NCBI RefSeq assembly: GCF_019059575.1
Contig: NW_024882710.1
Coordinates: 124,001-188,000, forward strand
From: Amphibalanus amphitrite
Taxonomy: Eukaryota > Arthropoda > Thecostraca > Balanomorpha > Balanidae
Length of the DNA stretch: 64,000 bases
Direction: 5' to 3'
In this document: positions 1 to 9,457 of the stretch, in pieces
Numbering within the stretch: position 1 is the stretch's first letter
Layout of the letters: the number at the start of each line of letters is the position of its first letter
Position numbers and translations under genes: made by a program
Notes under the pieces: model-generated
The model's input: only the letters and a program-made list of their open reading frames with translations
Database searches by the model: none
What the model was told of the DNA's origin: nothing

Positions 1-548
1 GGGAGATAGTAGACCGAGCTGGATTTAGACTAGCATTGCCTTACTACTCGGTGAGACGGGTCGCGGAAGGGGCAGAGGGATGTCGGTACTGCATGGGATG
101 GGCCAGGCAGTGCAGGTCTGCTGAGGTGCTGGGATGCGGGACGAATGGTTTAGAAAGGAAAGGAACTAAACCTTACTTCGCGTGCTGTTAGCTTTGGCAC
201 ATTTGTATGATCTTTGGTACGTCATTTTTTCTCTCCTGTCATACAAATTAATGCAGTGGTTTATTGGTCCCTGAAGTTCAACATTTTTTGCAGATGCATT
301 CTATTAAAACGTTCGCGAATGATTGCTACTTGTATTTCAGTAAAAGCATGTAATAACGCATGTAACAAAGTAATCACTGATACGCATAAGGTTGATCACA
401 CATCCTTATAATAGCATTCCTTCAACATGGGCTAAATTGTCATTCATTGGTGCAGTGCTGCTCACGTTTTCGGTCGTAAAACAACTGGCAAGAAACTGAC
501 CCCTTGAATTGATGATAACTCCCAGAACATGAAACTTTCGGTCATCGC
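1..548. other. Window edge and 3' flank of the Mab-21-like gene
   Basis: No gene is recognisable here. A short open frame runs in from the window edge on the plus strand to a stop at 189-191. It is cysteine-rich near its end, but I cannot relate it to ASCC2 or any other family. The rest is AT-rich and is best read as the 3' untranslated and flanking sequence of the minus-strand gene that ends at 549. Confidence 0.4.
260..265 (-). promoter_or_regulatory. Candidate polyadenylation signal (AATAAA) of the Mab-21-like gene
   Basis: The plus strand reads TTTATT, giving AATAAA on the minus strand about 285 bases after the stop codon of the minus-strand Mab-21-like gene. Position and orientation fit, but the site is a single hexamer with no transcript support. 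Confidence 0.35.
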
Positions 549-3500
549 TTACAAGATACAACACTTCCATCCTTTGGTGTTCGGCAATTCTCGCTCTGTT
601 GAAGCTCTCTTGACTAGTGACGTATTTTCTGAATCCCTGAGTGGGAAAATTTGTTCCGAAGGCGATGGTGTGGTAATCTGTGGTATGCCTGTTTTTGATG
701 GGACATCCATTATGCCAGGTGCTGGTCCGTCAGCCGATGGCAAGTCATCCAACGACATGTGACTCGCCGGTTCTTCCAGTGCTGTCGCCCTGTTTTGATC
801 CGTTTCCGCCACTGACCCACTGACCGCCGCCTCTGATGTGTTTATCGCCGTCACTGCCGTCCCTGGCGTGTCCGTGGCCGCCACGGGTCGATCCGTCACC
901 GCGGCATTCTCCCCCTCCGCCGTGTTATCGGCCGTCCCGGTGACCTGCTCCCCTGCGCCCACACCGGGTGTGTCCGAACTCGCAGCGACACTGCCGTCTG
1001 CCGGCGCCGCGGGCGGTGCGGCAGCGGGCCTCCAGTCGAGTAGTGCCTCCGCGGCGGCCGCAGCAACTCCGTCTCCGCCGAGTGAGCCGATTGCTGACAG
1101 ACATTCTGCCGTGTCCCGGCCGAGTAGTCGCAGTACGGGGAGGAGTAGTAGCTGGTGGGTGAGCTGTACGTCGTCTGCAGCGAACGGCGCGGCGTCGGTG
1201 ATGGTCTTCCGCATCGCGTCCAGCTCTCTTTCTGGCTGCATCGTCAGCTCTGTCATCAGCGCCCAGTCGAACGTCAGGTTCATGAAGTCGATGAAGGAGT
1301 AGACGACGCCGATGGCGGCTCGTCCGGAGCTGAGTCGGAGCAGGGCGCGCACAGGGCCGGGCAGCTGCTGTCGGTAGAGCTGGGCTCGGTTCAGCTGGTA
1401 CACGGACCGCTTCATCTCGGCCTCCAGCGCGGCCAGTCGCAGACAGGTCATCCGGCCGACGGTGCGGAACGCGAACAGGTACCGCCGGTGCTTCAGGAAG
1501 AAACCCATCATGTTGAAGAATGCGGTGTAGCGCACGTCGATTTCCTCGTCTCTGAGACCCGGACCGACAGTGCAGTAGTGGAAGACGTTGATCATGTCCA
1601 GCGGGATGATGGAGGTGATTCGCGGATCTTTCTCGAAGGCCAGGCTGCTGGGGTCGATGGTGGATGGCGCCAGCTGCTGACATAGTTCGTCCGTGTCAGG
1701 AGCTACGGACGCCTGCAGCACAGAGGTGAGCTCGGCAGGCACCCCCAGACCGACCATCACCTGGTTGATCATCCCGCGGAGGTCGGGCGCCCCGCCTCCA
1801 CCCGACACCACGCGCTGCGTCAGCGGCATCGTCTGCGAGAAGACGCCGAGCTGCGCCTCCATATGTGACGCGCCGGCGGCGAGCTGGTGGCGCAGCAGCA
1901 TCTCGACCAGTCCCAGCTGCAGGCGGGTGCTGGTGATGGCGGCGGCCATCGGCGGCGAGCCCTCCAGCCCCTCCTGCGCGCGGTTCTTGATGTCGCGCAG
2001 CAGCTCTAGCTGGGCGTTCCGCAGGACCAGAATATGCTCGGCCGGCGCTGATTCCTGCAGCTGGCCGGTGGCGCTCACTTGCCCCAGTAGCTGGCCCAAC
2101 ATGCCTCCCGCACCCGAGAACATTGAGGGCAGGATCTCAGAAGCGAACACAGCTTCGCCCTCGGTCAGCGTTCGGCTGACGGGCGGTCTGTTCTCGTCCC
2201 CCACCGCCATCCGGATGCCCATGGTCAGGTGAGCGCTCTCATCAGCCTCCATACTGGTGAACGCGGCGGCCGCTGCGAACACCACCCAGTCGTCGTGCAC
2301 CGGGTGTGGCGCGCCCTCGGGCCCGGCCGCGGCCAGCGCCTCCCAGGCGTCACGCAGCAGGTGCGCGTAGTGTTTGATCGGCACCACTCCGCGATGTATC
2401 TCCGACTGCGCCTGCGAGATGAGGCTGAGCACAAGCGCTTCTGCCGCCTCCGAGCCTTCTTCGGCACGCTTCGCTGTAGCTACTCCGGAGCTCCTCCCGT
2501 TATCCTCGGCGGCGCCCTCTTCTATATCTTCCCCGGCGCCCTGTTCCGCGTGCTCCTCTGCTCCTTCCCCGGCGACCTCGGCCATCAGCAGCTCCCGCAG
2601 CGGCGCGTGCAGCTCAGAGAGCGGCCGCGGCGGTGAAAAATCGAACCGGAACCGGTCGTCGATGCCGTAGAGGTGCTGCAGTGGCCGGCGACGAATCTGC
2701 TGCACTGTGGCGAGTACAACGGCCACGTCACCGGCATCCGCGTGGCTGATGAGGTTGTTGTCCGGCATGAAGTAGCTGGGAATGTAGTGTCGCTCCAGAC
2801 ACGTCGCAATGCGATCGAGCATGGCCAGCACGCGCTCAAATAGCTCCTCTTCGATCCAGTTTGTGTCGGCACACTTCTCTAGCTCCCAGAACATGAGCGT
2901 CTTGATGTGGTACGTGACCAACACCTTGGGCTCTTGCAGGTAACACTTCTGCATCATTTTGATAAGCACGTATACCTTGCGCTGCTGCGGGGTCAGACTG
3001 AGCGCCAGCCGCCGCTCGGGCTCAGAGAAGGACAGGCGCCACTCGAGATCGCGCCGGGAACTGCTGACGTGGCCGGCGCCCACCAGGAAACACCGCGCGC
3101 TGCTCTCCATCTCCTGCCGCAGCTGCTCGGGCGGCCACTGGCCGCCACGCACACGCTCCAGCCAGTCTGCCAGCTCTGCCGGCCTCTCGGCCAGCGGCAG
3201 CGCCGGCACCAGGTCGTAGTCTTCGATGTGGCTGAGCTCGCCACCAGGACTGTCTGACTGCTTCCTCATCAGTTCCTGGATGTTGATGGCCGGACCCTGA
3301 CGATGCACAATCGCCCCCGGCCATAATTCCTGAAGCTGGCTGGCCAAGTGTGTGTTGACGCCGTCTATCGAGAGGTACACTGTAGAACCGCGCTTACCGG
3401 GACACGGCGTCGCTTCAGATCCCTTCTCCTCTGTCTCCTCAGATCTTCCGTCTACTACTACTTCTATAGCATCTTTATCTGTTCCCTTTCCTTCTCCTTC

Positions 3501-4187
3501 TTCAACACTTCCTCCCATTGTCTTTTTCTCTCTAGTCTCGAGCTCTTTATTAGTCTGCTTCGAATCGTTCACGTTTTCGTCACTTGCTTTCTTTGCACAG
3601 TCACTTTCGTCTGTATTTTCTGTATGCCCTCCTTCCTCTTCTTCTGCAAATTTGACGAAGAGCTCTGCTGGCAATCCGCCCAGTCTCTTCACAGTCAGTC
3701 CCGGCACGTCCAGTACAACTCTCGTGTAGCCGCGGTGACTGGCTCGCGTCGTGTCCATATAGAGTGACCCGTCTCCGCGCCGCGCCGCCACGCGCAATGG
3801 CTTCATCTCTAGCATCACATCCACATCGGCGGTGCGGTAGTGCGGCAGCGGGTCGCCATCCCGCTCTGTGTAGGGAGGCACCGAGAGACGCTCTATGGAC
3901 GAGCCGGTGACGTGGCAGGCGAAACTGGTGCCCCGCAGCCCCTCCACACTGTCGAATATCCTCTGGAGCTCGTGTGTGCTCGGCGGTGTGTTCTGCTCCA
4001 GGTCGTAGACAGGTACCAGGTAGCGTAGAGCTGCCGACGCGGGTCCGAGCGGCACTCCGGAGATGGGATCCCGCCGCCGGTCCCGCAGGCAGCGACGGAG
4101 GCTGACGGCTGCCAGAGGCACTGGTTTGTCGTACAGGGACGGGTGGTACTGGCTGTAAGAGGGGGAGCTGTCCAGACCGCGAGACAT
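549..4187 (-). CDS. Mab-21/cGAS-like nucleotidyltransferase-fold protein with C-terminal CaaX box
   Basis: This is a single uninterrupted 1212-residue frame starting at ATG 4187. Residues 80-490 match the Mab-21 fold. GSS lies at 95-97 and DVD at 121-123, and the third acidic position is in EDYDLVPALP (D325). Typical helical-lobe motifs follow: EWRLSFSEPERRL, YVLIKMMQK, TYHIKTLMFWELEK and HYIPSYFMPDNNL (to 479). In cGAS-like receptors a G-S-S plus three such acidic residues bind metal and nucleotide, so catalysis is possible, though inferred. An acidic/lysine-rich low-complexity insert (about 183-265) splits the core between the second and third acidic residues. The roughly 700 residues after the core have no domain I recognise. 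They look helical, then Ala/Thr-rich, and end in CCIL, a CaaX motif with Leu last (geranylgeranyl type). The family's usual length is 350-550 residues. It could instead be a non-catalytic Mab-21 protein; family assignment is firm, function is not. Confidence 0.85.
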   Translation of the reverse strand: MSRGLDSSPSYSQYHPSLYDKPVPLAAVSLRRCLRDRRRDPISGVPLGPASAALRYLVPVYDLEQNTPPSTHELQRIFDSVEGLRGTSFACHVTGSSIERLSVPPYTERDGDPLPHYRTADVDVMLEMKPLRVAARRGDGSLYMDTTRASHRGYTRVVLDVPGLTVKRLGGLPAELFVKFAEEEEGGHTENTDESDCAKKASDENVNDSKQTNKELETREKKTMGGSVEEGEGKGTDKDAIEVVVDGRSEETEEKGSEATPCPGKRGSTVYLSIDGVNTHLASQLQELWPGAIVHRQGPAINIQELMRKQSDSPGGELSHIEDYDLVPALPLAERPAELADWLERVRGGQWPPEQLRQEMESSARCFLVGAGHVSSSRRDLEWRLSFSEPERRLALSLTPQQRKVYVLIKMMQKCYLQEPKVLVTYHIKTLMFWELEKCADTNWIEEELFERVLAMLDRIATCLERHYIPSYFMPDNNLISHADAGDVAVVLATVQQIRRRPLQHLYGIDDRFRFDFSPPRPLSELHAPLRELLMAEVAGEGAEEHAEQGAGEDIEEGAAEDNGRSSGVATAKRAEEGSEAAEALVLSLISQAQSEIHRGVVPIKHYAHLLRDAWEALAAAGPEGAPHPVHDDWVVFAAAAAFTSMEADESAHLTMGIRMAVGDENRPPVSRTLTEGEAVFASEILPSMFSGAGGMLGQLLGQVSATGQLQESAPAEHILVLRNAQLELLRDIKNRAQEGLEGSPPMAAAITSTRLQLGLVEMLLRHQLAAGASHMEAQLGVFSQTMPLTQRVVSGGGGAPDLRGMINQVMVGLGVPAELTSVLQASVAPDTDELCQQLAPSTIDPSSLAFEKDPRITSIIPLDMINVFHYCTVGPGLRDEEIDVRYTAFFNMMGFFLKHRRYLFAFRTVGRMTCLRLAALEAEMKRSVYQLNRAQLYRQQLPGPVRALLRLSSGRAAIGVVYSFIDFMNLTFDWALMTELTMQPERELDAMRKTITDAAPFAADDVQLTHQLLLLPVLRLLGRDTAECLSAIGSLGGDGVAAAAAEALLDWRPAAAPPAAPADGSVAASSDTPGVGAGEQVTGTADNTAEGENAAVTDRPVAATDTPGTAVTAINTSEAAVSGSVAETDQNRATALEEPASHMSLDDLPSADGPAPGIMDVPSKTGIPQITTPSPSEQIFPLRDSENTSLVKRASTERELPNTKGWKCCIL

Positions 4188-5139
4188 GGCTGGTGTTGGA
4201 GATCAGGACGCGAGTGTAGCGATTGGCCCGTTGAGGAGGGTGGACGGGGGGGGGGGGACTGCACCAAGCGGTCCGTGCGCCGATTATCACGCGCCAAACG
4301 GACGCGGTCAGCTGCCTCGAGCACCGCTCATCAGCCCCGTTCACGGTTTTAACACCGAATGCTTATCACAGCATCCTAACTGACAACAACCTGCAGCCTT
4401 TCCACCGACAAAGGCCGCGTAATGCACAGTTCTTCTGCGGGTCCCGCCACCACTGAAATTCCGGATCTGTCTCTCCACTGTGTAGCACCTCGCTTCTCAG
4501 CGTTATCGCAGCGACTGACGCGCGCCGCCCGCCGGCCGGCCAGCTGACGGGCGATGACGTCATAGGGAAACTCCGACGATGCGTCAGCGGGGCTGCTGCC
4601 GCGCGCGACTGTGAAGCTGCGTTACACTGAACACGGGCGCCGGATGGGAAGAGGGATGGTTGGGGAAGGGAGGGGGTGGGAATTTCGGGGGAAGGGGCAG
4701 GTTGAACATATCATCAGAAGGCAGAAGGAATTTTGTCGGGAAGCGAGGAAAGACCTAGCTTCCGTCGTCGGCAGTGAAGGAAATAGATGTATGGAAGTGG
4801 TGGGAAGCCTCACCTGGTTCCTTCCGATGTGGTCACCGATGGCAGGCGTTCAGCAGACGCCAGAGGTCAACGATTTTTTACATTTGAAGTGCTCTGATTT
4901 TTGAAGTTTGAGTTTGCTTTGATTTTCTTATACAATCCTGACAAGTACTACTTGTAATCGCAAACGCATACATGGTAATCGTCATCGCTGGCTTTGTCAG
5001 ATTGGGTCAATTTTTTATCTTGGTTGCTTGGCATCAGTTTGCCGTGTTTTCCCCCTGCCATTCTAGTGAGCTGCGTTTGTGTATGTACAATTACATACCA
5101 GACCACCCCAGTCGCACGGTCTCCTTGACTGCCGCTCAG
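4188..5139. other. Region upstream of the Mab-21-like gene and intron of ASCC2
   Basis: There is no coding exon here. The first 400 bases are GC-rich, carry a short G-run near 4248-4257 and probably contain the promoter of the minus-strand Mab-21-like gene. From about 4900 the sequence becomes AT-rich and leads into a pyrimidine-rich acceptor ending at 5139, the splice site of the first visible ASCC2 exon. Confidence 0.5.
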
Positions 5140-8100
5140 TGACCCGGCGCGGCTCGACTACGTCCTGGACGCCGTGCTCAGCGCCGTACCGCCGGCGGCC
5201 GTCACCCCGCCCGAGCCCGCCCCCGCCCCCGCCGCGGCGGACCCGGACCCGGCCGGGGCGGGGGCGGGGGCGGGGGACGGGGGCGCAGAGGCCGGGCCGA
5301 TGGTCGACGGTGTCGAGCTGGAGTCGATGGTGTCCCATGTGCAGGACCTGCTGCCCGACCTCAGTCGCAGCTTCGTCATGGTAAGGTGACGCTGAGTAAG
5401 GGACATGACGAACGATGGGAGAATGAATTATCATGGTGAGCTGCTGTTTAATGTGTTTAATTAGCTGTAATAATGTCAATATCGTCAACGTGGACTGAAC
5501 TTGATGCCATATCCTGTGATGTGTAGTGAAATTTGCACAGCATGTTTCAGGTCTTGCGCCTCTTGTTATCGCTTCATTGTTTGTCTTAGCATTTGTCTCG
5601 CTTCCGGGTGTTTGACCTTGATATCTGCCGCCGCAGCCGTGTGGCTGTTTTTTATGAGGCAGTGACTCACTCGCTGCCCCTGTTATCCACAACGCGTTCA
5701 CTAACCACCCACCCCTCGCCTTCAGGCCTGTCTGGAGCACTACAACTTCAGCTCGGAGCGGGTCATCAACGCGCTGCTGGAGGACTCACTACCCCCATCG
5801 CTGGCATCGCTCGACCGTACAGCGGAGGCGGCGCTCCCCCCGCCGCCCGAACCGGCCCCCGCCCCCGCCCCGTCGAGCGTCCTCTCGACGCGACGGAACG
5901 TGTTCGACGGAGACGAGTTCGATGTGATGAGTCGCAATGATGTCGACCTGAGTCGATTCCACAAGGGCAAACGGTACGTTAGGGTCGCTGATACGTGGGA
6001 CTGCTGGGGATCTCCATGGGTTTTGGATTGGATGGCTGAGAGGGGATTGTTTGCATAATTCTCAGTTTGATATTCCATAGTCGTTTTAGCAGGCTCTCAC
6101 CTTTTTAGTACTTATGAAATCATAATCTTAGACTCATGGATAAGACATCCACTTTTTCTTACGTCATTCATTGATTCTAACGAACAAATAACGTTTAACA
6201 AACGGACTACCGCCGCTTCAGACAGTACCGATAATCCCCCTCGCCCGCTCCGTTCACCAGTATGACGGAGGCGCGGCTGGCGCGCGAGCTGGCGGACAAG
6301 TCCTCCCTGCGCGAGGCCGGTCAGCGCGAGCGGTACCAGCTGTTTGGGTCGCTAACCACGGACGGTAGCGTGTACGAGGCGATACACTATGAGGACGAGT
6401 ATGACGACACGTATGATGACGTCAGCACGGGTCAGGAGGAACCCAAGGAGGAGGCGGAGGAGGACAGGTGAGGAGAGGACCGTAGAGGAGGAGTGGAGGG
6501 TATAGGCTAGGGAGGAGTAGTGGAGGTTACAAATTAGGCATTGTTTCACCGTGATGTATCAAACGATATTGAGGGTGGAAAATCGTTCGGAAAGGACCCT
6601 GGAGTCTGCAACTTTCCGCAGTCTTCTAGAACCCTGCACGAACGGCCCTCCTCGTCCTACCCAATCACTGGGACAGGACAGTGTCTACAAGTAGACTGTA
6701 GAGATTAGATGTAGGCGTAGACTGGGGGAGGTCTAGACACAATGGCACCGTTTCTAGCCAGGTATACCGTACAGACTGTCACCCTCTGACCACGCCCCCT
6801 CCCCCTCCCGCAGCGGGCCGGTACCTCTGAACCAGCCGCTGCCCAGCTCCCGGTGGCGGCGGCCCGACCCGGCCGCGGAGGAGGACCAGGAGACGTCCGG
6901 GCCGCGGCGCGACCACTTTGTCCAGGACCCGGCCGAGGTGCGCGCCCGGCAGGAGGCCCGCCGACAGGAGCAGCAGCAGCGGCGCCGCGGACGGGGCCGC
7001 GGCGGCCACCACGGCCCGCCGCCCAACAGGGATGTCGTCGGTGAGTGAGACGACGGTCCAGAATGTGTGCCGTGATTTGGAGACCTATCTGGGGTGCATT
7101 GTGTTTCACTGTTGAATATAACCGGGTCGTTATAATTATGGCCAAGATATGCACATGTACAGGGTGTCCGGAAAGTTCTGGCGCTTTTCAACATTTTCTT
7201 AAACAAATGCCATTGGTTCATAGATACTCATCAATGGATCGAAACAATGACCAGGGACACCAAGCGACATGCTTCTGCTATGTGCTCATTCAATGTAACC
7301 ATCGCCGGCGCCGACGACGGCTTCGACGTAGGGGAGGAAGCGCCTGCGGGTTTTAACTATGCAGGACATTTCCTGTCCTCCCATGCTGTCATGATGCGAT
7401 TCTTCAGCGACTCCAGGTTGGGGTGATAAATGGCCTAGATCCTGTTCTACAAAACGCTTAGCACGCCTTAGTCGAGCGGGTCAGGTTAGGAGAATAAGGC
7501 TGCCTAATCTCATTTCGCCACGGTGATCTGACCCGGCAAGATCCTCTGTCAGTTGAGCTTGAACGGCAGCAGCGTTGTCGGTGGGCGTTCTGTGCTGTTG
7601 AAATGCGAAGTGACCCTTAGGGCAAGTCGTCTTGACCCTCGGGTTGATGTGGCTGTCCAGGAACCCCTCGTGGACCAGCCTGTTATTCATTTATTCGACA
7701 TTGACGAAGATGATGGGACATTTGTGTCCATCAGACCCCCGCACTTTCTTCGATTGCCGCGCTGAAATGCCGCTCCGTTCTTGGCAGTCTTGACATACCG
7801 CGGTCGTACCGGCCTGAGGATATTTTCTAAGGAATTCCCGAGTCGAAATAAACCTTTACCTGCTAAACCATTCATCGAAAAACGCCGCATCGCGCTGCAA
7901 CTCGCGCCTCGTTCAAGTCGCACCCCGCCGCCGCGCGCAGGCATTCAGCGACAAGGCGCATCTTTGCCCATTTACCCATCACTAAACACGATTCCAGGGT
8001 CATATATACACGACCCCTAGCTGAGCGGTCAACGAGTGGTCATGTCTGTGGTGATTGGCTGAATGTCCAATAATCACAGCGCGCGTTAGACGGCGTCCAA

Positions 8101-8394
8101 AAGAAGCGCCAGGACTTTCCGGACACCCTGTACACACATATTCAGTCTATTGCATATCACGCTATCCGTTTAGCCGAGCTCGCGTCCTGCCGTCAGTGAC
8201 CGTACACTGTCGTCTGACTATTCACGGTCCGTCTGTTCCGCCCCTCGGCTGACCCTCGTTCTTTCCTTCCAGGCGCACCGCGCGGCCAGGGCCAGGACAA
8301 ACAGGTTCTGCAAAACCGGCGGCGGAAAAACGAACAGAAGTCCACCCAGCACCGGCGCGGCGCCGACCGGAAGCAGAGGGGCGGCATGTTCTAG
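5140..8394 (+). CDS. ASCC2: ASCC2, 3' half (activating signal cointegrator 1 complex subunit 2), 5' end outside window
   Basis: ASCC2 is the ubiquitin-binding subunit of the ASC-1 complex, which acts with the ASCC3 helicase in alkylation repair signalling and in rescue of collided ribosomes. Five exons join in frame: 5140-5380, 5726-5973, 6261-6467, 6814-7040 and 8273-8394, about 347 residues. The CUE domain spans the first splice (VQDLLPDLS then ACLEHYNFSSERVINALLED) and keeps the family's LPDL and the di-leucine in NALLED. Conserved blocks follow: DEFDVMSRNDVDLSRFHKGKR, then EDEYDDTYDD, then RDHFVQDPAEVRARQEARR. It ends in a basic RRRKN..GADRKQRGGMF tail like other ASCC2 proteins. The first exon starts at an acceptor in mid-codon, so upstream exons must exist. 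None is visible at 1-5139, and they probably lie left of the window beyond the nested Mab-21-like gene. A mariner-like element fills most of the last intron. Confidence 0.9.
7158..8132 (-). mobile_element. Degenerate mariner-like (Tc1/mariner) element in the last ASCC2 intron
   Basis: Inverted ends (CAGGGTGTCCGGAAAGT then nearly matching CTGGCGCTT) start at 7160 and end at 8130. TA dinucleotides at 7158-7159 and 8131-8132 flank them, the usual target duplication of this superfamily. Inside, minus-strand frames around 7481-7944 carry decayed transposase. One segment reads FAFQQHRTPTDNAAAVQAQL, a broken version of the FQQDGAPAHTA catalytic block; its aspartate is replaced by histidine. Several stops and frame changes separate the fragments, so the copy is dead. 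Confidence 0.85.
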
Positions 8395-9457
8395 GCGCAG
8401 CGCGCGCGGCGTATGTTGGCTGTGTCGGCAGAGTGCCGGGCGGGAGGCGGGTCCCCGTCCGGTGGCTGTGGCAGAGAGCGGCGTGCTCAAGAGAAAGGCC
8501 AGCACCCGAGTGTGATCGACTTGGTTGACCGGTGTATCTGCTGTATAGAGCGGAGAGGAGATTCAGGGCCCAGCGCGTGGTGTCACGTGAGTTATATCGC
8601 ACCTTGACAGGCACCAGCTGCGTCCTAACAAAAACGCCCAAAAGCCCGGACCAGAGTATGCGAGCAGGGGTACGGGGACGACGTCGTGCTGTTTACGTGC
8701 ATTTTTATCTTGTTGTTTGATGCAATGTCACGAAGATATTTATCTTTTTTCGCACGCAAAGGTGATCGATCGACAAATGAAGCTGTGTATTGACGATGAA
8801 CATGGTGTTTGGATAGTGAACGACATCAAACCTCACGCAGCCTCACTCGCGGCAAATATGAATTAAACGGCGTACGGCAAGCCCTGCTGCGGATACACAA
8901 ACCCAATCAGACTGGACCCAGTATCTACACAAACGCGGTGGATAGAGGCAGCCGCTCGGTCACACTGCACACATGGGCAGGCTGCACTCGGGCAGTCTGT
9001 AAATGGCAGGGTGTGCCGGATAATTGCCCGTGCAGCTTGCCAAACTTTTGGGATTCTTCGTCGCCACCCTGGGTATCTTAGTTAGTTCGAGCCGCAGATT
9101 TCATTTGGTTCACTGAACTAAAAACGATAAGACCACTAAGACTCAGACAGGCGACAGGTGACCGTTGCTATGGTCTGGAGTCTAGGAACAGACACTAGGC
9201 GTTTGAGACCAGACCTGTGCGGAACGGGACGCTCGCCGACAGCCGCGCGAGTTTCGATGGTATGCTCATTCACTTAGTATGAGCTATGAATCCCGGGGTC
9301 ATTCAGCAACTAAGGTGGGGTGGAATCCGTGGGAAAAATCGTTTGGACCCACCATTTCGCCCAAGCTGCCCTGCCGTCTTTAGAACCATAGCCCATCTAC
9401 GGTCTGACTCGGTCGTCACTTTGCAGTTACATCCACCGCCCATCTCCCATCCCTCTC
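8395..9457. other. Convergent 3' intergenic region between ASCC2 and CSTF1
   Basis: This holds the 3' untranslated sequences of two convergent genes. A variant polyadenylation hexamer ATTAAA near 8863 lies in the right orientation for ASCC2. I see no coding exon or recognisable repeat. Confidence 0.5.

Noticed and set aside
3..191. Open frame entering from the left edge, cysteine-rich (GCRYCMGWARQC)
   Set aside because: It is 62 codons with no start in the window and no recognisable family, and it does not resemble any ASCC2 region. It could be a repeat fragment or a partial exon, but the sequence alone does not decide.
838..3767. Several 100-180-codon frames opposite or overlapping the Mab-21-like gene
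   Set aside because: High GC removes stop codons. None shows a known motif, while the 1212-residue minus frame carries the Mab-21 motifs throughout.
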